DNA of 64,000 nucleotides from an uncultured Collinsella sp. (GCA_902478545.1 CABSLA010000002.1:62001-126000), one strand, 5' to 3'; positions 23,748 through 33,882 are shown, counted from the stretch's first letter. Translations and numbers: made by a program. Notes: generated by a model from the letters alone, not told the origin.

Positions 23748-24494
23748 CTAGGCACACGATTCCAGCGCTCCGCTAAACAGCTTCACCATCTGCACGCGCG
23801 TGCCGGCGCCGTCCGTACGACGAGCAACCTCCACGTTATCGACGAGCATACGCATAAGCTTGATACCACGGCCGCGTTCCTCAGATGCAACCGGCTCGCT
23901 CGTTTCATCGATAGAATAGCCGGCACCTCGATCAAGCACCTCAACCACAACGCGATCGCCATAGGCCTGAACCGTCAGGACGCACCCGATACCGCCCGCA
24001 TGGTCATAGGCATTACCCAGCGCCTCCCCCGACGCCAATGCGACATCGTAGCGCTCGTCACGGCGCAACGGAAGCGATTCAAGGAGTTCGGCAATGCGAT
24101 GTCGGTAGTATGGAAGATTCTCGATACCCTGACGGACCTCGACGCTCTTACTCCAGCGAGGCAGCTCCCCCACCGGAATGGCGGGAATAGACTCCCGTGC
24201 CGGCCCCGCGACATGAAGGATATCGACAAGACGAGCAATCTCCAAAAAGCGAACAACTTCACCCGATGCATTGACGAGCGAAAGCAGGCCTTCTCGCCTC
24301 ATGAGCTCACGAGCGCGCGTAAGCAGGAATGCCAAGCCCGTCGAATCGATAAAGCTAACAGCCTGACAGTTGATGACAACACGACGCACGCCGCGACCAA
24401 TCAAAGCATCCAACCGCCGACGCAGCGCAGGCACCGTGGCGATGTCGATATCGCCTGGAGGCGTCAAAACCGCTATGTCATTCCACTCATTCAT
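23748..24494 (-). CDS. Fused anti-sigma antagonist (STAS) and anti-sigma kinase (HATPase) protein
   Basis: A 248-residue fusion. Residues about 1-105 form a STAS domain with the phosphorylatable serine in INCQAVSFIDSTGLAFLL, as in RsbV/SpoIIAA. Residues about 125-245 form an RsbW/SpoIIAB-like GHKL ATPase with the N-box in ALASGEALGNAYDHAGG, the G1 box VLDRGAGYS and the G2-like SEERGRGIKLMRM. These two partners are normally separate proteins that switch by phosphorylation. It follows the phosphatase gene at 24573-26918 in the same direction, 78 nt downstream. No sigma factor is nearby. Confidence 0.85.
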   Translation of the reverse strand: MNEWNDIAVLTPPGDIDIATVPALRRRLDALIGRGVRRVVINCQAVSFIDSTGLAFLLTRARELMRREGLLSLVNASGEVVRFLEIARLVDILHVAGPARESIPAIPVGELPRWSKSVEVRQGIENLPYYRHRIAELLESLPLRRDERYDVALASGEALGNAYDHAGGIGCVLTVQAYGDRVVVEVLDRGAGYSIDETSEPVASEERGRGIKLMRMLVDNVEVARRTDGAGTRVQMVKLFSGALESCA

Positions 24495-24572
24495 ACGACC
24501 ATGGTTCCCCAAAAAAGCCCACTCGATGCATTCGTTTCCCCAACCGTACGGATTCAGCCCGCCCAGCGTCGT

Positions 24573-26918
24573 CTATGAACGACCCCGTAAAAACTCAAGG
24601 GACACCAATGCAATGTCATCGTCCAGCGCCGATTCGGTAAATCGGTCAAGCTCGCCCAAGACCTTGCCGCAGATTCCCGATACGCCCTCACCCGAGACAG
24701 AGAGCAGAAGGTCACGAAGGCGCTGCTCACCAAAGAACGCTCCGGTGCGGTCGCGGGCCTCAATCGTTCCGTCCGTATACATGAAGAGCATGTCGCCAGG
24801 AGCGAACGTAAACACGCCTGTCTCGTACACCATGCTCTCAAAGGCACCGATTACGCCCGATTGGCATCCAAGCAGCTCGACCTCTCCCCCACGGGCCTCG
24901 CCGCCACCCAGCGGCATCGACTCTGGCCTAATGACCATGGTCGGAGGATGGCCCGCCGAACAATACGTTGCGCGTCCGGCTTTAAGGTCAATCTTGGCGA
25001 TAAAGGCCGTCACGAACGTCTCGACCCTCGAAAAGCCCATGAGCATACTGTTAAGAGAGCGTGCCATGCGGGCCGGTCCAGCGCCCTCCCACGCATATGC
25101 CGTCAGGGCCGTCTTGACGAGCGCGGACATCGATGCGGCCTCAATGCCTTTGCCAGACACATCACCCAGAATCATGACGGCGCAGTCGTCGGGAAGACGG
25201 ATGAGCGTATAGAAATCGCCGCCGACCAACGCCGAGTTCGTGGCTGACAGGTACACCGAATCGGTTGCGATACCCGGAACATCCCCCAGGGAATTTCTCA
25301 TGCCGATCTGAAGGGTCTGAGCGATATGGCGCTCCTCGCGCTTTTGAGATTCGCCTTCGTAGATCAGTTCAAAGTCATGCGCCAAGTGCACCAAGTAGTC
25401 ATATTCAAGATCATCAATCGGCTCTTGGCTACCATCACGAAGCAGCAGCGCGCGCGTCGTCGGGCTCTTCGCAACAGAAGCAGGAACAATTGCGTCGTTA
25501 CTGTGCTTGCCATCACCCTCAGAGCGCGGGCGCCCCGCCTCGATGCCGGAGTCGACGTAGAGACCTTGACAAGGCAGGCCATGCGCCCTAAGCCAGCCTC
25601 CCATAGGCATCGATTCATCAACGCGAGTTATACGGACGTGTTTAAGGTCCTCGGCACTCGTACCTCCCAAAACAGATGCCTCAAAGCCATCAGGGCCAGC
25701 CCCCAGACGTGCCGCTGGCGCCGTCGTGGAAAAGAAAAGCCTCTCGGGATCGTCCGGCAAAGCAACGCGACTACCGCCTTCAAAATCTATGACGTAGGAA
25801 TCCAGACTGGCGTCATACTCAACAGGGCAAAAATGGCAGTTAAGCATATTGCAGATCTCGGACGATACCGCCTGGGTAGCCGCGGCGGAATCGTCTAGAA
25901 AGGTAAACAACTCATCACGCAAGACATTGAGCGAGCGGCCAAGCTCGGCCGTGCGACGGGAGCGAAGACTCGATGCCATGCCGACCAGCTGGATAGATAG
26001 GTAATCGCAAATGACCTCGAGCACATTAACGTCATAGGCGAGCGGTGCCTGAGGGCGTTTCCAACCAACTTCCAGCACGCCAAGGATCTGCGTACCGTAA
26101 AAAACGGGAAGACAGATCTCGCTGCGATACGGAGGCATATCCTGCACGCGCAATAGGTGCTTAGAACGATTGTCCAGGTCCATGAACATACCGGAGGCGG
26201 CCCTATCGCCCTCAAGGTCCTGTTGAATCGACAAGCGACAGGCACGCGACTCACGAAGAACATACGTCGGAATGCCAGCGCCATACGGCAAAAACTCAGG
26301 CAGGTAGCTGTCGTACAGCTCCTTGGAAACACCGCGAAGTTTAAAACCGCCGCTCTCAGAAAAATAGATAGCGGCACCCGAAGCATCGAGCGTTCCTACA
26401 AGCTGGTTCAAAACGGTATCAAGTAGGCTGGGCAGCTCATCGGAGCCCACAGTGCTCATAATGACCGAGAGAGTGCCAGAGAGACGCTTGTTCGCAACTC
26501 TAAGCTCCGATAACGCACGCTTAAGTTGACGGTCGTGAGAATACTGTTCCTCGATACTGTGAAGCGCCACTAGGACACGTGGTGCGCGGAGCCCAAAGAT
26601 GCGTGGAGGCGTTACGGAGCCCGCGCGAACCAAGACGGGGATAAAAGAGCCGTCACTCAGCTTGAGCATCAGTTCGTTCTCGGAGCCATCAGTTTCAAAT
26701 GGCAGACGATGTTCCGTCGCACGTTCAAAAGCGGACGAGTACAGGACGTCTTTAACATCTCCACCGATGACGTCAGCGCGTTCCTCGCACATCAAACCAA
26801 GTAAGCGATTATTCACATGCAGAATGGTTCCGTCGAACTCACAGATGATGACAGCATCGCTCGTGATCTCGACTAGTTGGGCAACGTCTGCCCACTCGTT
26901 GCGTTCAAGCGTTTCCAT
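24573..26918 (-). CDS. PAS-GAF-PP2C (SpoIIE/RsbU-type) serine phosphatase
   Basis: A 781-residue signalling phosphatase of the RsbU class that dephosphorylates STAS antagonists. An N-terminal PAS region (AVIICEFDGTILHVNNRLLGLM) is followed by a GAF domain (about 150-310, SGAAIYFSE, CLPVFYGTQILGVLEVGW), a cysteine-containing region with ICNMLNCHFCP, and the C-terminal PP2C domain. Metal-binding motifs are NSALVGGDFYTLIRL, MILGDVSGKGIEAA, LFMYTDGTIEARD and DDDIALVSLEF. ATG at 26918 follows GGTGAGG. With the downstream STAS-kinase fusion it forms a complete partner-switching input except for the sigma factor or other target. Confidence 0.88.
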   Translation of the reverse strand: METLERNEWADVAQLVEITSDAVIICEFDGTILHVNNRLLGLMCEERADVIGGDVKDVLYSSAFERATEHRLPFETDGSENELMLKLSDGSFIPVLVRAGSVTPPRIFGLRAPRVLVALHSIEEQYSHDRQLKRALSELRVANKRLSGTLSVIMSTVGSDELPSLLDTVLNQLVGTLDASGAAIYFSESGGFKLRGVSKELYDSYLPEFLPYGAGIPTYVLRESRACRLSIQQDLEGDRAASGMFMDLDNRSKHLLRVQDMPPYRSEICLPVFYGTQILGVLEVGWKRPQAPLAYDVNVLEVICDYLSIQLVGMASSLRSRRTAELGRSLNVLRDELFTFLDDSAAATQAVSSEICNMLNCHFCPVEYDASLDSYVIDFEGGSRVALPDDPERLFFSTTAPAARLGAGPDGFEASVLGGTSAEDLKHVRITRVDESMPMGGWLRAHGLPCQGLYVDSGIEAGRPRSEGDGKHSNDAIVPASVAKSPTTRALLLRDGSQEPIDDLEYDYLVHLAHDFELIYEGESQKREERHIAQTLQIGMRNSLGDVPGIATDSVYLSATNSALVGGDFYTLIRLPDDCAVMILGDVSGKGIEAASMSALVKTALTAYAWEGAGPARMARSLNSMLMGFSRVETFVTAFIAKIDLKAGRATYCSAGHPPTMVIRPESMPLGGGEARGGEVELLGCQSGVIGAFESMVYETGVFTFAPGDMLFMYTDGTIEARDRTGAFFGEQRLRDLLLSVSGEGVSGICGKVLGELDRFTESALDDDIALVSLEFLRGRS

Positions 26919-26943
26919 CGTGGACCTCACCGTCTATCGGTAA

Positions 26944-26966
26944 CAAAAAAGCCTCCGAAGAGGCTT
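26944..26966 (-). terminator. Terminator after tRNA-Leu
   Basis: AAGCCTC and GAGGCTT pair around a 4-nt CGAA loop; six T residues follow on the minus strand. It separates the tRNA from the phosphatase gene. Confidence 0.85.
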
Positions 26967-26977
26967 CTCAAATGCGA

Positions 26978-27067
26978 TGGTGTCGGAGGCGGGACTTGAA
27001 CCCGCATGACCAAAAAGCGGTCACTAGCACCTCAAGCTAGCGCGTCTGCCAATTCCGCCACTCCGAC
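26978..27067 (-). tRNA. tRNA-Leu (anticodon GAG)
   Basis: A 90-nt class II tRNA with acceptor GTCGGAG/CTCCGAC, anticodon loop CTTGAGG carrying GAG, a long variable arm with GACCGCTTTTTGGTC, T-arm GCGGG-TTCAAGT-CCCGC and an encoded CCA. Confidence 0.96.
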
Positions 27068-27125
27068 ATGCTATGTTGTTGATTCACGGTTCGTTTTGTT
27101 GGAACCGCGCGTTCAACGAGGAAGA

Positions 27126-27173
27126 TAATAACCTATGATTCGAGAACTGTGCAAGCACTTTTTTCAAAAAAGT
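27126..27173 (-). promoter_or_regulatory. tRNA-Leu promoter with palindromic upstream element
   Basis: Minus-strand TTGCAC (27149-27154) and TTATTA (27126-27131) are 17 bp apart. The palindrome ACTTTTTTCAAAAAAGT lies at 27157-27173, next to the -35. Confidence 0.72.
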
Positions 27174-27211
27174 TTACGAATTTGTAAATGCACAGGTAAA
27201 TCCGTGTGTCT

Positions 27212-27336
27212 GGCCCCGAATCGGTGTTGCCTCCCGGCGCGTCCTCGGGCATGAGCGATATTTTGCTGCGCACTTCGTGCTGCAAAATATCGCTCCCCCT
27301 GCGGAATGCGCCGGGAGGCAACACCGATTCGGGGCC
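27212..27336. repeat. Nested palindrome with 29-bp perfect outer arms (A)
   Basis: Outer arms 27212-27240 and 27308-27336 are perfectly complementary over 29 bp. An inner perfect 13-bp stem (AGCGATATTTTGC) is at 27254-27266/27282-27294, capped by GCAC-TTC-GTGC. The two internal-loop strands are 13 nt each: GTCCTCGGGCATG after the left arm and one ending CTGCGGAAT before the right arm. The second palindrome at 27519 has almost the same loop sequences with unrelated arms. It lies in the gap between the opp operon end and the tRNA-Leu promoter. Confidence 0.8.
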
Positions 27337-27397
27337 TGCAGATACATACTTCAGGCACAGTTCTCAAACATGTTCTGGGGGCTGATGCAAATTTGGT

Positions 27398-27452
27398 GGC
27401 TCGGCTTTGCCGAGCCCTTATATAAAGAGGCCGGAGCTAAAGCTCCGGCCTC
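27398..27452 (-). terminator. Two tandem hairpins downstream of the opp operon
   Basis: GGCTCGGC-TTT-GCCGAGCC lies at 27398-27416, and GAGGCCGGAGCT with AGCTCCGGCCTC at 27427-27452. On the minus strand the second is followed by TTTATATAA, so it can terminate transcripts from opp. Small extra hairpins (GCGAT/ATCGC at 27479-27494, CCTGC/GCAGG near 27500-27520) lie between here and palindrome B. Confidence 0.65.
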
Positions 27453-27518
27453 ACTAACTTTCCTATTAGATTAAGTGAGCGATCAAGGAATCGCACCCCT
27501 CCCTGCCGCGTTGCCGCA

Positions 27519-27650
27519 GGGCCCGCGCTGGACTTAGTTTTCAGAACATTCCGCAGACCAGGAAACCCCCTTATCCGCAGCTCCGAAGGAGCAGGATAAG
27601 GGGGTTTCCATGGTCGAGGACGTTCTGAAAACTAAGTCCAGCGCGGGCCC
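27519..27650. repeat. Nested palindrome with 29-bp perfect outer arms (B)
   Basis: Outer arms 27519-27547 and 27622-27650 are perfectly complementary over 29 bp. Inner arms 27561-27576 and 27594-27609 pair perfectly over 16 bp, and the tip is GCTCC-GAA-GGAGC. Read on the minus strand the loop strands are GTCCTCGACCAT directly after one outer arm (27616-27621 for GTCCTC) and CTGCGGAAT directly before the other (27548-27556), matching palindrome A. It ends 16 nt from the oppF stop. Confidence 0.8.
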
Positions 27651-27666
27651 GGACGAGAACAACCGA

Positions 27667-28694
<1,028 letters not shown>

Positions 28695-28695
<1 letters not shown>

Positions 28696-29786
28696 TACGC
28701 CTCGCCTCCCTTCTTGGAATCCTTGCGCGTACGGGACGTCTCAGGAGCGTTCTTGAGAAACTCGGGGTCACCGGAGTAGTGGCACGCAGAGTAATGACCA
28801 GACTCGGTGACAACGCGCTCGGGGCGCTGCTTGCGGCACTTATCGGTCGCATAGGGACAACGAGGCGAGAACACGCAGCCCTCGGGCAGGTTCATGAGCG
28901 AAGGCGGGTTGCCGTGAATCGGCGTAAGCGGCTTCTTCTCTTCGATGGCCTGCTCCGGGATGGAGCGGATAAGGCCCCAGGTGTAAGGGTGGCGGCTCTC
29001 GTAGAAGATTTCCTCAGCAGTACCGAACTCGACGGGACGGCCGGCGTACATAACCATGATCTTGTCGGCCATGTCGGCGACGACGCCCAGGTCATGGGTA
29101 ATCATGATGATGGCGTTGCCGTTCTTCTCCTGCATTTCCTGCATAAGCTCAATAATCTGAGCCTGAATGGTAACGTCCAGAGCCGTCGTGGGCTCGTCGG
29201 CAATCAGAATATCGGGATCGCAGGCAAGAGCCATGGCAATCATGACGCGCTGACGCATACCGCCAGAGAACTGGTGCGGATACTCATTGACGCGCTTCTC
29301 GGGCTCGGGAATACCAACGAGGTCCAAAAGCTCGGTGGCACGCTTGAGCGCCTCCTGCTTGGAGTAGCCACGGTGCAGACGAAGGCCCTCGCCCACCTGC
29401 TTGCCGATCTTATAAACCGGGTTCAAGGAGGTCATAGGATCCTGGAAGATCATCGCGATGTCGTTACCGCGAATGTGCTGCATCTCTTCCTCGGTCATTT
29501 CGAGGATGGAGCGACCGCGATATCGAACGTCACCGCCCTCAATCTTTCCCGGAGGCATCGAGATAAGGCCCATGATGGTCATGGCGGTCACGGACTTACC
29601 GGAGCCGGACTCACCGACGACGCCCAGGGTCTCGCCGCGATCGAGCGTGTAGGAGACACCGTCGACAGCGCGAACGACGCCATCCTCGGTGTGGAAATAC
29701 ATCTTAAGGTCATCGACCTCGAGCAGATGCTGGCCCTCGGGAACCGGCTGGTCCTTCAGGTCCACATAGTTCTTGTTCTTCTTCAT
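28695..29786 (-). CDS. oppD: Oligopeptide ABC transporter ATP-binding protein OppD
   Basis: A 363-residue ATPase, partner of OppF. Walker A is GESGSGKSV, the Q-loop MIFQDPMTSLNP, the signature FSGGMRQRVMIAMA, Walker B ILIADEPTTALD, then the H-loop in MITHDLGVV. The C-terminal extension has the usual cysteines in CVFSPRCPYATDKC. It starts 2 nt before the oppC stop region, within a tight operon. Confidence 0.92.
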
Positions 29787-29788
29787 CC

Positions 29789-30724
29789 TTATGCGTCCTT
29801 CATCTTGACGTCGAGGGCGTCGCGCAGACCATCACCCAACAGGGTGAAGGCGAGCACCGTCGAGAGAATTGCCAGACCGGGCATGATCATCATCCAGGGA
29901 GCAGTCAGAAGATACTGCTGACCGTCCTGAATCATGGAGCCCCACGAAGGCGTAGGCGGAATAACGCCCATGCCGAGGAAGGACAGAGCGGACTCGGTCA
30001 GAATGGCGCCACCAATGTTCATGGTCGCGTAGACCACGATGGAGGCGACGGAGTTCGGGAAGATGTGACGTACAACGATACGAGCATCAGATGCACCCAT
30101 CGCGCGCGCAGCATCAACATAGTCGTTTTCCTTGACGGTCAAGATCGCAGAGCGGAAGACGCGCGCAATCGAAGGCCAGCCGAGAATACCGATGGCGATA
30201 AAGACGTTCTGAAGACCACGGCCGATAACGGCGATCATGGCGACAACGAACAGCACGTACGGGAACGCCAGGAAGATGTCCGCACAGCGCATGATGATCG
30301 TATCCCAGATGCCGCCGTAGAAACCGGCCAGAGCACCCATGACCAGACCAATCAGCGTGGAGATCGCGGTGGCCATAATTCCGACGGACAGCGAAACGCG
30401 CGCACCGTAGATAACGCGGACGAGAATGTCACGACCAAGGGCGTCGGTGCCAAACGGATGCTCTGCACACGGAGCCAGCAGCGACGTCTCGGCCATAGTG
30501 GTCGAGTCGGAAGCCGTCGGAGAACCGAGCCAGGGCTTAGCCCACAGATCTGCGGTCAGGGCAACCACAACGACGATGATGATCCAGCAGACACCGATAA
30601 CGGCGAGCTTGTTCTTACGAAGACGCTTAAAAGCGTCGCCCCACAGCGTGCGGGACTTGGCGGGAGCAGATGCGACCTTGGTGGCGGTAGCCTGCTCCTG
30701 AGACTGAGAATCAGTTTCCTGCAT
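29789..30724 (-). CDS. oppC: Oligopeptide ABC transporter permease OppC
   Basis: A 311-residue inner-membrane permease. A 35-residue Gln/Ala/Thr-rich cytoplasmic N-terminus precedes a first membrane helix (LAVIGVCWIIIVVVV), the FGTDALGRDI signature of OppC-type proteins, and five more helices. The cytoplasmic EAA loop is ARAMGASDARIVVRHIFPN. It pairs with OppB to form the channel. Confidence 0.92.
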   Translation of the reverse strand: MQETDSQSQEQATATKVASAPAKSRTLWGDAFKRLRKNKLAVIGVCWIIIVVVVALTADLWAKPWLGSPTASDSTTMAETSLLAPCAEHPFGTDALGRDILVRVIYGARVSLSVGIMATAISTLIGLVMGALAGFYGGIWDTIIMRCADIFLAFPYVLFVVAMIAVIGRGLQNVFIAIGILGWPSIARVFRSAILTVKENDYVDAARAMGASDARIVVRHIFPNSVASIVVYATMNIGGAILTESALSFLGMGVIPPTPSWGSMIQDGQQYLLTAPWMMIMPGLAILSTVLAFTLLGDGLRDALDVKMKDA

Positions 30725-30738
30725 GAGACGTACCTCCC

Positions 30739-31776
30739 TTAGGCCTTATCCGACGGACCGCCAAGGCGGATGCGCGGGTCGAGGAATGCATAGCTAATGT
30801 CGACGAGCAGGTTGATCACCATGACGACGACGACGATGAGCGTAACGCCGCCCATAACGATGGGCCAGTCACGCATGCTAATGGCGCGATAGACCTCATA
30901 GCCGATACCGGGCCAGTTAAAGACCGTCTCGGTCAGGATGGCGCCCGAAAGCATGCCGCCAAAGTCGACACCAATATAGGTAACGACGGGGATGAGTGCA
31001 TTCTTAAGCGCATGCTTGATGATGATCGCACGATTGGAGAGACCCTTGGCCTTTGCCGTACGGATGTAATCCTGGTTCATGACGTCAAGCAGCTGCGAGC
31101 GCATAATGCGGGCGGCATAAGCGGTCGAAACCGAAGCCAGCGTAATGGTCGGAAGCACATAGTGCATCCAATCCTGATACTGAGAGCTGGAACCGCCGGC
31201 ACCCGAGATCGGCATGGAGATTGCACCGCCCGTGGCGTCCTTGAGGATGACGCCAAAGAACAGCTGCAGCAACATACCGAGCCAGAAGGCCGGGACCGCA
31301 ACGAGGATCGACGTGGTGAGCGTTACCAAAATATCCCAGAAGGAATAACGCTTTACCGCCGAAATGATACCCGCACCGATACCCATAATTGCCTCGAGCA
31401 CGATGGCGCACGCGGCAAGCTTGACCGTATACGGATACTTCTGGGCAAAGATATCCGTAACCGGCAGCTTGCGCTGATACGAATTGCCCAGATCGCCATG
31501 AAGCAGGCCGTTCATGTAATACAAGTAACGGTCCACGAGCGACGTTTGAACGGGGTCGCCGTTCTCGTCAAGGATCGCGTTGCCGTCCTCGTCCGTCTGG
31601 ACCAGGTGATAGCGAACGCGAAGCTGAAGCTCCACCTCGGGGGACAGAGCCTTGTCTCCACCGATCAGCTTGATCGGATCTCCCGGCACGATATTCTGGA
31701 GGGCGAACAGAATCAGCGTAACGCCCAAAAACACCGGGATGAACTGAAGCACACGTTTAACGATGTACTTACCCAT
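30739..31776 (-). CDS. oppB: Oligopeptide ABC transporter permease OppB
   Basis: A 345-residue permease with an N-terminal helix IPVFLGVTLILFALQNIVPGDP typical of OppB, a large external loop that is longer than usual (about residues 45-95 with VQTDEDGNAILDENG), and the EAA loop AKAKGLSNRAIIIKHALKN. First gene after the oppA-oppB hairpin, with oppC starting 14 nt downstream. Confidence 0.92.
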   Translation of the reverse strand: MGKYIVKRVLQFIPVFLGVTLILFALQNIVPGDPIKLIGGDKALSPEVELQLRVRYHLVQTDEDGNAILDENGDPVQTSLVDRYLYYMNGLLHGDLGNSYQRKLPVTDIFAQKYPYTVKLAACAIVLEAIMGIGAGIISAVKRYSFWDILVTLTTSILVAVPAFWLGMLLQLFFGVILKDATGGAISMPISGAGGSSSQYQDWMHYVLPTITLASVSTAYAARIMRSQLLDVMNQDYIRTAKAKGLSNRAIIIKHALKNALIPVVTYIGVDFGGMLSGAILTETVFNWPGIGYEVYRAISMRDWPIVMGGVTLIVVVVMVINLLVDISYAFLDPRIRLGGPSDKA

Positions 31777-31806
31777 ACCACTCCCCTATCTAGGGATTAA
31801 CCTAAA

Positions 31807-31836
31807 TGGGATGCCGATCGCCAGACCGGCATCCCA
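31807..31836 (-). terminator. Hairpin between oppA and oppB
   Basis: TGGGATGCCG pairs with CGGCATCCCA around a 10-nt loop in the 156-bp gap. It is likely a partial terminator or RNA-stability element that gives more binding protein than permease. Confidence 0.65.
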
Positions 31837-31932
31837 AAATTACCATCAGCCAGTTTACCCCAGGTTAGGGAGAACTGTATGTTTCCCATGAGGTCTACGT
31901 AAATACTTGACCCTCACGGAAGCTGCAAACTC

Positions 31933-33609
31933 TTAGGCGAGCTCAGCGGTACCCAGATCGGCGTGCTTCTGCGGATCGACATAGAGGTGCTTGATGCGAT
32001 CGGAGCCGGCGATGGTGTGCGTGTAGAACATAATCGGGATGACCGGGCAGTCGGCAGCGACCATTGCATCGGCCTCCTGCATCTTAGCGACGCGCTCCTC
32101 GTCGTCAACAATAGTACGAGCCTCGTCGACCTTGGCGTCGAACTCGGGGTTGTTGTAACCGGAGCGGTTGTCGCCACCGAGGGAGTCGGAGTGGAACAGC
32201 GGATACAGGAAGTTGTCCATGATCGGGTAGTCGGCAATCCAACCCAGACGACCGAACTGATAGTTAAAGTTCTGATACTGCTCGAGCAGGGCAGACCACT
32301 CAGGGGTATCGGAGACAGCGGTAACGCCCACCTTGGCGAGGTCGCCGATGATGGACTCCATGATCTCCTTGTGACCGCCGTCCTGGTTGTAGGACAGGGT
32401 CACGCTAATGCCACGATCCCCGTTAGCGCCAGCGGGAGCAACCTTGTCGAGGTACTCGTTAGCCTTGTCGACATCGTAGGCGCAGAACTCCCATGCGCCC
32501 TCCTTGTAGCCATCGATGCCCGGAGGAACAATGCCGTCGGCAGGGGTACGGGTACCCTTGAAGATGGTCTTGCAGATGGCCTCACGGTTAATGGCCAGGG
32601 AGATGCCCCTACGCAGGTCGGCGTTGTTGAACGGCTCGGCCGTGGTGTTGCAGGTCAGATAGTACGTGGAAGGCTCGGCGCCGAGCAGCATGCGCTCGCC
32701 GTCACCCATGGTGTAGCCGTCCTTGGACACGCCGCGATCCTTCTTGGCGGCATCGATCTGAGCGACGGGAACGTCGCAGACATCGAGGTTACCGGCCTGG
32801 AACTCCTTGTAAGCGGTCTCCATGTCCTTGATGACCTGGAAGTGGATGCCATCGATCTTGGCCTTGTCGCCATAGTAATCGTCGAACTTCTTGACGTTGA
32901 TCTCCTGGCCATCCTCCCACTTGCCGTCCATCATGAACGGGCCGTTACCGACCGGGGCAAGATAGAAGCTCTTGACATCGGACTCGGCGCACTCGGGAAC
33001 CGGGGCCAGAGCCGGATGAGAGGCGACGAAGGGGAAGTCAGCGTAAGCGGAAGACAGCTTGACGACGAGGGTCTCATCGTCGGGGCACGTAACACCGCTG
33101 AGCTCGGTAGCGTTACCGGCAAGCAGGTCGTCATAACCCTCGACCATGGAAAGGTGATAGGAGACCTCGGAAGGACCGTACTCGGTAGCGATGGCCGACT
33201 TGGTGTTGACCAGACGCTCCCAACCGAGCTTGAAGGACTTGGAGGTAACGTCGTCACCGTTGTGGAACTTGGCCTTCTTGATCTTGAAGGTAAACTCGGT
33301 GGCGTCGTCGTTGGACTCAAAGGACTCGCAAGCCAGCGGAACGATCTCGCCCTTCTCGGCGTCGTAAGAGGTCAGAGCGTCAAAGAGCTGGTACTCGACC
33401 TGAGTGCCCTGGTCCTCCTGGACATTGTAGGGGTCGATGCAGACCGGGTTGTTGATGTAGAAGTTCAGCGTCGAACCGGACTCAGAACCGGAAGCGTCGC
33501 CACCCTTCTTGCCACATGCGGCAAGAAAAGCCATGGAGCTCGCAGCAAGGGTGCCGCCAACAAAGGCGCGACGACCCATAACGGGCTGGTGGAACATAGA
33601 ATCAGCCAT
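31933..33609 (-). CDS. oppA: Oligopeptide-binding lipoprotein OppA (SBP family 5)
   Basis: A 558-residue extracellular binding protein anchored by lipid. The N-terminus holds a twin-arginine-like GRRAFVGGT and a lipobox LAAC followed by GKKGGDASGS. The mature part has the family 5 fold, with NFYINNPVCIDPYN, YGPSEV and the NRSGYNNPEFD segment near the C-terminus. ATG at 33609 follows AAGGAGG. It heads the oppABCDF operon. It probably binds short peptides; the ligand size is not readable. Confidence 0.9.
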   Translation of the reverse strand: MADSMFHQPVMGRRAFVGGTLAASSMAFLAACGKKGGDASGSESGSTLNFYINNPVCIDPYNVQEDQGTQVEYQLFDALTSYDAEKGEIVPLACESFESNDDATEFTFKIKKAKFHNGDDVTSKSFKLGWERLVNTKSAIATEYGPSEVSYHLSMVEGYDDLLAGNATELSGVTCPDDETLVVKLSSAYADFPFVASHPALAPVPECAESDVKSFYLAPVGNGPFMMDGKWEDGQEINVKKFDDYYGDKAKIDGIHFQVIKDMETAYKEFQAGNLDVCDVPVAQIDAAKKDRGVSKDGYTMGDGERMLLGAEPSTYYLTCNTTAEPFNNADLRRGISLAINREAICKTIFKGTRTPADGIVPPGIDGYKEGAWEFCAYDVDKANEYLDKVAPAGANGDRGISVTLSYNQDGGHKEIMESIIGDLAKVGVTAVSDTPEWSALLEQYQNFNYQFGRLGWIADYPIMDNFLYPLFHSDSLGGDNRSGYNNPEFDAKVDEARTIVDDEERVAKMQEADAMVAADCPVIPIMFYTHTIAGSDRIKHLYVDPQKHADLGTAELA

Positions 33610-33850
33610 GCCATCCTCCTTATGAGATAGGACAAAGAAATGTTCAGTCGGACACATGTCGAAACAATCCGATCCGAACCATCAAAACGCCGCCCGCTGC
33701 TATGGCTGGTTATGCACAACGGACCAACGTTTTGCAATACAGTAGCGCATTTTATACACAATTTGGGGCTAATTCCGGTTAACGGTCGAGAATTTCTTTA
33801 GTTGGGCGAAGTATGTGGGGATATTTTGACTCTGTTACAAATATGTAAAC

Positions 33851-33882
33851 AAAAAGGGTCCCGCACTTACGGGACCCTTTTT
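33851..33882. terminator. Bidirectional terminator between oppA promoter region and secG
   Basis: AAAAAGGGTCCCG and CGGGACCCTTTTT form a perfect 13-bp stem around a 6-nt loop. On the minus strand it ends the secG transcript 22 nt after the stop. Confidence 0.88.

Noticed and set aside
27370..27545. tmRNA or SRP RNA in the structured gap after the opp operon
   Set aside because: Neither the tmRNA tRNA-like ends nor the SRP core (GGTCAGG...GGAAGCAG) is present.
17688..27650. The nested palindromes as integron attC sites or CRISPR repeats
   Set aside because: There are no RYYYAAC/GTTRRRY boxes, no integrase, no repeat-spacer periodicity and no cas genes.
27212..27650. Invertible promoter (inverton) between inverted repeats
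   Set aside because: The segments between the outer arms are only about 67-75 bp and are themselves palindromic; no promoter-like boxes are visible inside and no invertase gene is near.
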